Positions 37,334 to 44,965 of a stretch of 64,000 bases of DNA are shown here, piece by piece. The notes beneath the pieces are model-generated. The model saw nothing but the letters and a program-made list of their open reading frames with translations, was not told the DNA's origin and ran no database searches. Each line of letters opens with the position of its first letter. Position 1 is the first letter of the stretch. The translations under genes were made by a program, and so were the position numbers. Where the stretch lies: assembly GCF_900115495.1 (NCBI RefSeq), contig NZ_FOWR01000007.1:115480-179479 (forward strand), read 5' to 3'. Source of the DNA: Enterovibrio norvegicus DSM 15893. GTDB lineage: Bacteria; Pseudomonadota; Gammaproteobacteria; Enterobacterales; Vibrionaceae.

Positions 37334-38827
37334 GTGAAGACGATGTTACAAAGACTCTCGATAAAGCAAACCCTATTCCTCTCTCACTTACTGTTAGTGC
37401 TCATCCTTATACTGGGTATGAGTTACTCTCGATACCAAACCGAGTGGACGACGAGAGTGAACTTTGCCGCAGGAACCGCTGAAGGCGCTTTGGTTCCTAT
37501 GCTCCATGATATTTCCCTTGCCGTCGCAGGTCGCAGTTATTCCAAACTCCTGATGCCGCAGAAGAAAGCGCAATTTCACAATATCGAGAAGCTCCTTTAC
37601 TTAGACATTCAAGGCACATCCGACTATTCCAATAAAGACTACGGTTTACGGTATCATCGGTCGCTCAATAAAGTGTGGCGATCTAACGTTACCCAACAGG
37701 AAATCGATGCAGCTAAAGCCAAGACACAAGAGTTAGTGCATGCGAAAAACCACCCGAGTAATCAACAAAAAACCAGAATGCAAAAACTTGAGTTTCTCAT
37801 CAACAAATCAACGAGAGACATCAATATCCTTCAAGACAGTGTTCACTTAGAAGAGAGCGCTTTCATTCCGTGGCAGTTTCCCACCATCCCGCCAGGTAAA
37901 GATTATGTTTTGTCATACTCAGAACACGTTTTTTACTTCAAGTTGCCTCTTCTGAACAGAAATGGGGGACATGTTCTCGCCATCTTTGATGCTTCCCATC
38001 TCTTCTCACTGAAAAAGCAAATTTATGATGCGCTTATCGCTGAAGCATTTGTTTCTTTAATCATCTCGCTCATTCTGGTTTATTGGGTCTCGCACACACT
38101 CGTCGAGCCTCTTCGTCATCTCGCCAGACAAATGGGTAAAGACGTAGAAGCAATAGATATGAGTCAATTAAAAGAACTAAAACGTAACGATGAGATTGGC
38201 GTATTAGCACGAGGCATCAATACGCTTACCCTTCAAACACAGTCTCAAATGAAACTCCTCCGCCATGAGTCAGCCACAGATGCATTAACCGGACTGCCCG
38301 GAAGAAACAGTTACGCGCAGCAAGCCGAACGCTTTTTTAATCAGACGCGGGCTGAAAACCAATTGCTTGGCATCATTGTTTGCGACATCGATAATTTCAA
38401 ACTCTATAACGATACGTTCGGCCATGGACGTGGTGACGACGTCATTAAATCGATCGCAGATGCCATGCATGATGCAATGAGAAGTGATGATTTGTGTTTC
38501 CGTATCGGCGGAGAAGAATTCGTTGCACTCCTGCCATTAAGTGACGCCAAGTTTCTCAATATCATTGCTGAACGAATCCGCAGCAGCGTAGAAAAGCTCT
38601 CTATTCCTCATATCACAGAGAACGGCATCGTCACACTCTCTGTAGGCGCACTGCTCGTGACACCATCAGCAAAAAAATGGACTTACTCTAACGCGTTCGA
38701 TGAAGCAGATGCGCTTCTTTACAAAGCAAAAGACAAAGGAAGAAACCGCATCGCCATCGGCACACTAACGCCTCACAAGCCATGTTCAACAACAAAGGAA
38801 GAAAATAGGTCTTCTGAGACAACTTAA
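37334..38827 (+). CDS. Membrane-bound diguanylate cyclase with periplasmic sensor domain
   Basis: A 497-residue protein. A first transmembrane helix (about 13-32) and a second (about 235-255) bracket a periplasmic domain of some 200 residues. A HAMP linker (about 255-310) and a GGDEF domain (about 315-480) follow. The active site is GGEEF (residues 392-396), and the product-inhibition site RSDD lies five residues before it, so it should make cyclic di-GMP and be feedback-inhibited. There is no EAL domain. It starts with GTG at 37,334, or ATG at 37,343, right behind the P460-like gene. That arrangement suggests the haem protein reports to the periplasmic domain. Confidence 0.9.
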   Translation: MKTMLQRLSIKQTLFLSHLLLVLILILGMSYSRYQTEWTTRVNFAAGTAEGALVPMLHDISLAVAGRSYSKLLMPQKKAQFHNIEKLLYLDIQGTSDYSNKDYGLRYHRSLNKVWRSNVTQQEIDAAKAKTQELVHAKNHPSNQQKTRMQKLEFLINKSTRDINILQDSVHLEESAFIPWQFPTIPPGKDYVLSYSEHVFYFKLPLLNRNGGHVLAIFDASHLFSLKKQIYDALIAEAFVSLIISLILVYWVSHTLVEPLRHLARQMGKDVEAIDMSQLKELKRNDEIGVLARGINTLTLQTQSQMKLLRHESATDALTGLPGRNSYAQQAERFFNQTRAENQLLGIIVCDIDNFKLYNDTFGHGRGDDVIKSIADAMHDAMRSDDLCFRIGGEEFVALLPLSDAKFLNIIAERIRSSVEKLSIPHITENGIVTLSVGALLVTPSAKKWTYSNAFDEADALLYKAKDKGRNRIAIGTLTPHKPCSTTKEENRSSETT

Positions 38828-38905
38828 ATCATTACCTTATCCCAACGAATAAGAAAATTTAGGGGAAGGGTTTCATTTCGTCAGTACACTAGAGGGTTGT
38901 TCGCT

Positions 38906-40246
38906 ATGATGCATTTGGTTCGCTTTTTTACCTGTTTACTATTAATTTCGATTATGTCATTGACGGGGTGTTCATCCCCAAGTAAATCCGTTCATCAATA
39001 TCAGATCCCCATAGGAACAACCTATAAAATTGACGCTTTCAACTTCGACTTATCTCAGCTTTACAGTGTCGCGGGGATGCTAAATGAAAAAGAAACAGAA
39101 GCACTCATGTTGCGGTCATTTAGTGCCAAGCTAGAAAAAGAAGGATTACTTGCCACTGAAGAAAATACAGATGCCCTTTCACTTGTCGTCAACATCGATT
39201 ACTTCCGTAATTATGTTGGGCAAGCCACTCCTTTTAGAACAGAAATGGTCTCTCCACCTAAACTCTACTATTCCATCGAAGTGATTGATGAAAAAGGCGA
39301 GAAGAAAACTATTTTTCAGTCTCAAGAAATGACGACCTCTGCTCGAAGTCTGTTTTATTTAGGTATCAATAAAAACATCAAAGAGGATGTCATGTATTCG
39401 CTCATTTCCGCCAACAGCATCGCAAAAAAATTAATTTCACTTACACCAGAGCATGAGGGCTACAGTGAAGACCCCGAGGCTTATACCAGCGCGGCAAACG
39501 ATATAAAATTGATGCTCAATCAGTTCTCCCAAAAAGCATCAACACCTTCAGATAAAACATATATTCCCGACACCCTGACGCAAAAATATCTAGCAATGAT
39601 ATCAAGCGAACAACGACGCACACGAATGAATGCGTATTCTGAAATACAAGATCAATGGTTGAACCAACAAGCCTTGTTCGACACGTTAAACGATCTCATT
39701 CTTTCTTCGTACAACGACGACCTCACCAAACAGCAACTCGATGAACTTGAAGAACAAATAGAAACGATCGCCAATGCAGGGCTGAAAGAATACAAGCCCA
39801 CATTAGTCAAAATCACCGAAACGGCGACATCTACTGAGCTTCAGAACTTTACATCTAAACAGCTAAAAGTTCTAAACTCACAAGCCCTAACCTCCGATGT
39901 GATCCATCAACCACTACCAGAAGACATGAACCTGAGTTGGAAAAAACACCAGCTATACAACATGGCGACATCAGAAGAGAAAGATCTGCAACGGTTAGCT
40001 GCGAAGAAAATCTACCGAGACTACCCGAAAGACAAAGTGCTTTTAGACGTGCTGAGCGACCAGTTAGACCAAGCGTTAATCCGTGGCTATAACGCAGAAC
40101 TCCGGAATGATTTTCACGCTTGGATATGCCGAATTTTAGGCACGTCGGGTGACACAAAGTACAAACCTCAGCTTGAATACTTGGCTCAAAATGCCGCGCA
40201 TAGAAAGGTGCGCAATTTTGCCGAAACCTATGCCGACGAACTGTAA
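38906..40246 (+). CDS. Lipoprotein of unknown function with helical repeat C-terminal region
   Basis: A 446-residue lipoprotein: signal peptide with lipobox LTGC about 20 residues from the start. Residues about 30-190 form a mixed domain with strands (SLVVNIDYFRNYVG, YYSIEVIDEKGEKK). Residues about 200-446 are rich in helices with a regular spacing, resembling HEAT-type repeats (LKEYKPTLVKITETATSTE, QLEYLAQNAAHRKVRNFAETYADEL). The ATG at 38,906 is chosen because AGAGGG lies nine bases before it; a TTG at 38,897 would leave no space. It follows the diguanylate cyclase gene after about 80 bases in the same direction. I do not recognise the family. Confidence 0.75.
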   Translation: MMHLVRFFTCLLLISIMSLTGCSSPSKSVHQYQIPIGTTYKIDAFNFDLSQLYSVAGMLNEKETEALMLRSFSAKLEKEGLLATEENTDALSLVVNIDYFRNYVGQATPFRTEMVSPPKLYYSIEVIDEKGEKKTIFQSQEMTTSARSLFYLGINKNIKEDVMYSLISANSIAKKLISLTPEHEGYSEDPEAYTSAANDIKLMLNQFSQKASTPSDKTYIPDTLTQKYLAMISSEQRRTRMNAYSEIQDQWLNQQALFDTLNDLILSSYNDDLTKQQLDELEEQIETIANAGLKEYKPTLVKITETATSTELQNFTSKQLKVLNSQALTSDVIHQPLPEDMNLSWKKHQLYNMATSEEKDLQRLAAKKIYRDYPKDKVLLDVLSDQLDQALIRGYNAELRNDFHAWICRILGTSGDTKYKPQLEYLAQNAAHRKVRNFAETYADEL

Positions 40247-40354
40247 GGGGAACAGGAAAACACCGCGTAACTGAGAAAGATAATGGCCCGCAACCTCATC
40301 TGATTTGGCGACTTCTTGCTGCTAATCTTCTGAGTTTCTGGGCCTTTATCTGCC

Positions 40355-40418
40355 TATCCTTTGAGCTGCTTATCCTCTGAGCTGCTTATCCTTTGAACTG
40401 CTTATCCTTTGAACTGCT
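40355..40418 (+). repeat. Four tandem 16-bp repeats
   Basis: Four units of TATCCTTTGARCTGCT lie head to tail (40,355, 40,371, 40,387 and 40,403), differing at one or two positions, in the 360-base gap between the lipoprotein and CmcJ-like genes. A weaker related segment precedes them. No coding function is evident. The remainder of the gap holds only the leader of the next gene. Confidence 0.9.
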
Positions 40419-40610
40419 TAGCAGAGAAAGTCCTTAAAAAAACGAACCATTGCATCTTTCTAATACCGCAATCAATCGCGATTATATTCAAAACCCGAAT
40501 TCTGATTCTTCCCCCCGCTCATTTATTCGCCACGCCTTAATGATTAAGCTTTTCTCCAAGACGAGCGGTGCCTGTGTGTAGCCGCAAAACAGGGAATGGA
40601 GTCTTCAATC

Positions 40611-41393
40611 ATGACACTTAAAGCCTCAGTGAATTACCACGTACAAAGCCATGAAGCACAAGCCTTCCAGTTTGATGTTGATGGCATCTCAGGCAATTTA
40701 GTTGCACCTGAATTAGTCCCCACACAAGTCAATGTCAAAGACAACAGAGACCATGGCAGTGACATCAATTTTGCCAACGACGGTATTACCTTTGTTACCC
40801 AACCTTCTGTTGTGACGGAATTTGATGAAGACCGTGCATGGCAACCCGCTTACGACCAAGAAATCCAAGCCCTGCTTGCGCGAGAGATTAATGCGCTCGA
40901 GGTGATCGTGTTTGACCACACCATCAGAATTGATGACCAAGGTTCAGCGCGTCAACCCGCCAGAAACGTTCACAACGATTACAGCCCAGACGGCGCAAAC
41001 CAACGCTTGGTCAACTTAGTGGGCGAAGTGCGTGCGAAAACCTTCCAAGAAGGCGCGTTTGCGCTCGTCAATGTATGGCGTCCGATCAGTCCGGTCATCA
41101 CGACCTCGCCGCTCGGCTTTATTCATCCGACATCGATGGATAACGAGGATTGGATGACGATCGATATGGTCTATCCCGACCGTAAGGGCGAAATTCTTGG
41201 TGTTGCTGCAAACCCCAAGCATGAGTGGTTCTATCAATCCAACATGCGTTCGGATGACGTGGTGATCTTCAACGTTTACGACAATCAAGGCCGCCCTTAT
41301 TTGGCGCACAGCGCACTGGATATTGTGGGCCAATCCGCTGTAAGCGCACCGCGAATAAGCATAGAAACACGCACCTTGGTGAGATACGCATAA
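40611..41393 (+). CDS. CmcJ/NvfI-family oxidoreductase
   Basis: A 260-residue protein of the CmcJ/NvfI (7-alpha-cephem-methoxylase P8 chain, gibberellin-desaturase-like) family. Characteristic segments are ARNVHNDYSPDGANQRL, the NVWRPISPV strand, and YQSNMRSDDVVIFNVYD with the later AHSALD. His in VHNDYS and His in AHSAL, with the Asp, would form an Fe(II)/2-oxoglutarate type site. The family hydroxylates or desaturates secondary metabolites; no substrate is known here. The start MTLKASVNY at 40,611 has GGAG eight bases upstream. The crotonase gene follows after 105 bases and is likely cotranscribed. Confidence 0.82.
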   Translation: MTLKASVNYHVQSHEAQAFQFDVDGISGNLVAPELVPTQVNVKDNRDHGSDINFANDGITFVTQPSVVTEFDEDRAWQPAYDQEIQALLAREINALEVIVFDHTIRIDDQGSARQPARNVHNDYSPDGANQRLVNLVGEVRAKTFQEGAFALVNVWRPISPVITTSPLGFIHPTSMDNEDWMTIDMVYPDRKGEILGVAANPKHEWFYQSNMRSDDVVIFNVYDNQGRPYLAHSALDIVGQSAVSAPRISIETRTLVRYA

Positions 41394-41498
41394 GCGTCGC
41401 GAAAGAGAAAACCCCAGAGGGCTCAACACCTCTGAGACATGAGAAAAGAAAAGAAAAGAAGATAAAACAAAAACATAACGCGAATAAAAAAGGATGAG

Positions 41499-42347
41499 AT
41501 GATGAAATATGCAGGCTTTACGACCTTCACCACTGAACAGAACAACGGCATTCTGACCGTTACCTTTAACTTCGGAACGGTGAACCTTCAAGGGCAAGAC
41601 ATGCTAGCTGACCTAAACAGCCTAGCAATGCGCCTAGAGCGAGACCGAGACACCAAAGTGGTTGTGTTTCAGTCAGCAAACCCAGAAATTTGGGTGTGCC
41701 ACTACGACACAGAACTGCTCAAAGAGATGTCAGACGAAGCCGTTTCTCGTGAAGATGTTCAGCTTCTTGACCTGCAATCCGTTTGTGAGCGCATCAGCAA
41801 GGTTCCGCAAGCCACCATCGCGAAACTGGAAGGTTTTGCGCGTGGGGGCGGCCATGAGTTGGCACTGGCATTGGACATGCGCTTCGCCGCACGCGGCAAA
41901 TACAAGTTCATGCAAATGGAAGTGGCAATGGGCATTCTGCCTTGTGGCGGCGGTGCATCACGCATGGCACGTCAAACCGGCCTTGGCCGTGCATTGGAAA
42001 TCATCCTTAGCGCCCGTGACTTTGATGCCGATGAAGCAGAAAGAATGGGCACCATCAACCGCGCGCTCGACCCAGAAGAAATTGGCGAATACGTGGATAA
42101 CTTAGCGAACCGTATCGCGCAATTCCCAGCTGAGTCGATCAATGCATGTAAGCAAGCGGTGTATGAGTCCATTGATAAGCCGATAAACGAAGCACTAAAA
42201 GCAGAAGCTTATTGGCTGTACCAAGCCACCAGCAAAACGCCAGCGCTAAAACGCTTCACCCTTGCCGATGACCAAGGCCTTCAACATGACATTGAAAACC
42301 AGCGTAACTGGGATGCATTGGTCATGAACGTGCAAGACATTAAATAA
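41499..42347 (+). CDS. Enoyl-CoA hydratase/isomerase (crotonase) family protein
   Basis: A 282-residue crotonase-fold enzyme. The oxyanion-hole and active-site region is ARGGGHELALALDMRFAA, with its Glu corresponding to the first catalytic glutamate of crotonase. The second glutamate is retained in MQMEVAMGILPCGGG. The C-terminal helical part (about 200-282) is normal length. It would hydrate, isomerise or cleave a CoA thioester. No other fatty-acid degradation gene is near. Pairing with the CmcJ-like oxidoreductase instead suggests a dedicated modification pathway. A hairpin terminator follows. Confidence 0.88.
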   Translation: MMKYAGFTTFTTEQNNGILTVTFNFGTVNLQGQDMLADLNSLAMRLERDRDTKVVVFQSANPEIWVCHYDTELLKEMSDEAVSREDVQLLDLQSVCERISKVPQATIAKLEGFARGGGHELALALDMRFAARGKYKFMQMEVAMGILPCGGGASRMARQTGLGRALEIILSARDFDADEAERMGTINRALDPEEIGEYVDNLANRIAQFPAESINACKQAVYESIDKPINEALKAEAYWLYQATSKTPALKRFTLADDQGLQHDIENQRNWDALVMNVQDIK

Positions 42348-42370
42348 ATCGCGCGCTCACTGCTTTTCCG

Positions 42371-42401
42371 AACATGGAGTCTGCCTTATAGGCTCCATGT
42401 T
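42371..42401 (+). terminator. Terminator after the crotonase gene
   Basis: Nine-base-pair stem AACATGGAG / CTCCATGTT with a 13-base loop and a short T-run, just after the crotonase stop. Confidence 0.7.
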
Positions 42402-42452
42402 TCCCAATCTGCCCCCTCCCTTTTTCAAGCATTGATGCCAATTCCGCGGGCA

Positions 42453-42809
42453 CTAAAACTCGTCGAGCGTGTCACGCGCTTCATTATCGTGAATGTTGAA
42501 TTTGATACTGCCTAGGTCATCCATGGTGAATGACACTGTGGTGCTTTCTTCGCCATCAAGATCCATATCAGCGCAGCCATTGTATATTGACCATTTGTAG
42601 CGGTACTTGAGTTGATATTCATTGCCAACCAAATGAGTGACGTCATCAATATCTATGCCTGTATGGTTTTTGGCGAGAAAACTAATATGGGACAAATTAG
42701 GCACCAATGACGCGCCATACTCAGGTTCATTTTCCATCAAGAACTGCTTAAGCTCACCGCATAAAGCGCTACCATGCTCAATTGTTCCGATACTGCTTCT
42801 AAATTTCAT
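42453..42809 (-). CDS. Hypothetical protein (118 residues)
   Basis: A small acidic soluble protein (MKFRSSIGTIEHGSALCGEL ... DNEARDTLDEF) with alternating strand-like segments and no signal peptide or membrane segment. I do not recognise the family. It is the last gene of a co-directional group on the minus strand (43,763-44,608, 43,235, 42,851, this gene), with gaps of 20-80 bases, so it may be cotranscribed. Confidence 0.6.
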   Translation of the reverse strand: MKFRSSIGTIEHGSALCGELKQFLMENEPEYGASLVPNLSHISFLAKNHTGIDIDDVTHLVGNEYQLKYRYKWSIYNGCADMDLDGEESTTVSFTMDDLGSIKFNIHDNEARDTLDEF

Positions 42810-42850
42810 GTTTCACTCTCATGATGCAACTCGCTTAATAAAGCTAGCCG

Positions 42851-43198
42851 TTATTCTTTCTTGATCAGCGTATTCAAAAGCCCTTTTACATTTTCCATGT
42901 CGTCGACCAGCAAACTACGGCCAGCATGAATCAGTGTTGATCCAATGTTTACCCAGAGTTTCAGAAGCATGAAGCCAAAGAACAGCGCAACGATACGCAT
43001 CATGTCATGGGAGATGGCAACATCGTTACCTTCCAGTGTGGCAACATAAGATGTTTCCTCAGATCCCGCAATGTACTCATAAATGGGGTTGTTCGGAAAA
43101 TCCCTCAAATAATCAGGAAGGCTGAAAAGCAACTGCATCAGTGTGATCACGCCCAATGCGATTAATACGATACCAATATATTTCCCTACTTTACTCAC
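42851..43198 (-). CDS. Hypothetical small membrane protein (115 residues)
   Basis: Two hydrophobic segments (YIGIVLIALGVITLMQLLF at about 6-25 and IVALFFGFMLLKLWVNIG at about 65-83) flank an acidic extracytoplasmic loop, with a charged C-terminal tail. The GTG at 43,198 is chosen because AAAGGACATAGA precedes it; the upstream TTG at 43,213 lacks a site. I know of no function. It belongs to the minus-strand group 42,453-44,608. Confidence 0.6.
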   Translation of the reverse strand: MSKVGKYIGIVLIALGVITLMQLLFSLPDYLRDFPNNPIYEYIAGSEETSYVATLEGNDVAISHDMMRIVALFFGFMLLKLWVNIGSTLIHAGRSLLVDDMENVKGLLNTLIKKE

Positions 43199-43234
43199 TC
43201 TATGTCCTTTCAAATAACGTCAATCAATGGGTAA

Positions 43235-43681
43235 TTACTTCAATACAAGACTGGCGATTTTTCGATTGTTCATTAATAGGATGAACCCGAACAACAGCAT
43301 GAAAACACCCGAATAAGACATGGATGGATCTCCGTCATAACCCCCTTTAAGCATCACGATAGCGGGGATAACTGACCAAAGGCTATCGATGATTAAGTTC
43401 AGTGAAAGGAGTGCAATACCTACCCTAGAAAGGTCAAACGCACTGATGCTCGTTGCTCCCTCTCCAACATCACTCGGCGTCAGCTTCTTTGCGATGGTTA
43501 AAGGAAATTTCCATGCCACACAAGCAACAACAAAATAAATACCACTCACCACAAAAAGCTCTGTGTTTTCTCTGGCGATGTCTCTCATAGACAGGAAAGA
43601 CAAGGTTGTGGAAATTGCTTCCAAGAACAACAAAATGGCAAAAATCCGAATGCCAATCGACAGTATTTCTCTCATGTTCAT
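43235..43681 (-). CDS. Hypothetical membrane protein with four hydrophobic segments
   Basis: A 148-residue protein starting MNMREILSIGIRIFAI. It has four hydrophobic segments, at about 6-25, 40-58, 85-105 and 120-140. The final segment is rich in Leu/Phe/Met (GVFMLLFGFILLMNN) and ends in a short basic tail. AGGGAA lies directly upstream, and the second ATG at 43,675 has slightly better spacing. The family is not recognised. Two adjacent small membrane proteins and the soluble neighbours suggest a shared function. Confidence 0.6.
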   Translation of the reverse strand: MNMREILSIGIRIFAILLFLEAISTTLSFLSMRDIARENTELFVVSGIYFVVACVAWKFPLTIAKKLTPSDVGEGATSISAFDLSRVGIALLSLNLIIDSLWSVIPAIVMLKGGYDGDPSMSYSGVFMLLFGFILLMNNRKIASLVLK

Positions 43682-43762
43682 TTCCCTATTGAATGTCCAT
43701 CTCGATTTCACCTTGACGCTCAATCCCTTGCCAAGGTGTTTTGTTTGATTTTTTATGTCTTA

Positions 43763-44608
43763 TTACGCGAGATCGGCTGATGCTTTCGAATGGCGGCCAT
43801 CATGAATGTCGATCACTTTCTGTATGTCGGCACTGACGCGCTCCTCGCCAAACGAGGCAAGGTGTTTTGTTGTCGTATACGCAGAAGAGGCCGATTCATA
43901 TTCTTTTAGCCAGCGTTCAAACTCGCGCTGTTCACTGTCACTTGAACGCGGGTAACGGCTGCTAGGCCGTGTCAAACCGACTCGCCAAGGTTTCGGTGTC
44001 AGCCTTGCCCTGAAGCAATCTTGCTGCTTACACAAAGTGGTGTATAACGGGTCAACATTCAGCGCTTGGAACATTGCCTCAATCACAGCATCACCGGGAG
44101 AATAATGCTGGTTGGTCAGCATAAATCGAATACCAGAGTGCGTTTCATAGACACGAAAAGACAGAGAGGGGTGCTCACGTTGATAGCGCTCTATTTGTTC
44201 GACAACAAAAGGCTTATCTTTTTTAGGTCGACCAAACAGATGCATGATGCGATCAAAGAAGCCGACTGAGTCAGGGGAAATATCAATATCGCCAAACACA
44301 ACATTGTCAGTGTTCAACACCCTCGCGCCATAGCCATTGCGACTTAGCACCGCAAGCTGACCACCGTCAGTTGCGTCCACTTCGTCGAGTATTTCCTCTT
44401 TAACAAAATCAATCCAATACTCGTACTCGTCTTCCTTTGAAAAGTCTCCTTTGAGGAAAGCTTGCATAGACGCCAGACGTTTCTCAGCATGGAGCCCTGC
44501 GTCATTTTCACTTGTATTTGATGCGCCCCAGACCGATATTTTCTCACGTCCAAAAATGTCAGCATCAACGGTCACATCGTGCTTCTTCCAATATTTCGCA
44601 AACTTCAA
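43763..44608 (-). CDS. Uncharacterised protein with possible prim-pol (AEP)-like motifs
   Basis: A 281-residue soluble protein. A perfect AAGGAGG ribosome-binding site (44,614-44,620) lies five bases before a TTG at 44,608, giving the start MKFAKYWKKHD. An upstream GTG at 44,629 would place that site inside the gene. Two features recall archaeo-eukaryotic primase-polymerases: NVVFGDIDIS (Asp107/Asp109, like the hhhDhD metal motif) and, about 60 residues later, YETHSGIRFMLT. A conserved-looking CFRARLTPKPWRVG segment with nearby cysteines follows. This similarity is by eye and weak. It is the first gene of the minus-strand group. Confidence 0.65.
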   Translation of the reverse strand: MKFAKYWKKHDVTVDADIFGREKISVWGASNTSENDAGLHAEKRLASMQAFLKGDFSKEDEYEYWIDFVKEEILDEVDATDGGQLAVLSRNGYGARVLNTDNVVFGDIDISPDSVGFFDRIMHLFGRPKKDKPFVVEQIERYQREHPSLSFRVYETHSGIRFMLTNQHYSPGDAVIEAMFQALNVDPLYTTLCKQQDCFRARLTPKPWRVGLTRPSSRYPRSSDSEQREFERWLKEYESASSAYTTTKHLASFGEERVSADIQKVIDIHDGRHSKASADLA

Positions 44609-44642
44609 CCTATCCTCCTTTTCGCTCACCTGATGAAAAACG

Positions 44643-44894
44643 GTGAGCTCATACCCAAGTAACCTTCTTAATATTCAACGTTATCCTATCGTTGCTCTAT
44701 CGCGACCAACAAACGAACATGTCGTTTCTCGTCATCAACTGCGACGACAAAGACAAAATCACGCAATGCGTCGTGCGTTTCTTTTTACTGACAAAGAAAC
44801 AGACCGACGAACGTTGATGGCAATGAAAGAGAAACACTGCCTTTTCAATGCGATTGGTTATGATTTAATCGGCTATGAGTGCTTGCCCCCGTAA
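44643..44894 (+). CDS. Doubtful small ORF (83 residues)
   Basis: A GTG-initiated frame between the uncharacterised prim-pol-like gene and the phospholipase D gene. The C-terminal half reads like real protein (RRAFLFTDKETDRRTLMAMK, then a YDLIGYECLPP end), but there is no clear ribosome-binding site and I recognise no relatives. A shorter internal start is possible. It may be a small real gene or chance. Nothing else is visible in the 44,609-44,965 gap. Confidence 0.3.
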   Translation: MSSYPSNLLNIQRYPIVALSRPTNEHVVSRHQLRRQRQNHAMRRAFLFTDKETDRRTLMAMKEKHCLFNAIGYDLIGYECLPP

Positions 44895-44965
44895 CGTGAC
44901 AACACCCCACCCTTTGTGTATGTTCAATCTTTGGTCGAGAATCAAACAACATGGAATGAAATCAC

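Noticed and set aside
40355..40418. 16-bp repeats as a CRISPR array
   Set aside because: Units are contiguous without spacers.
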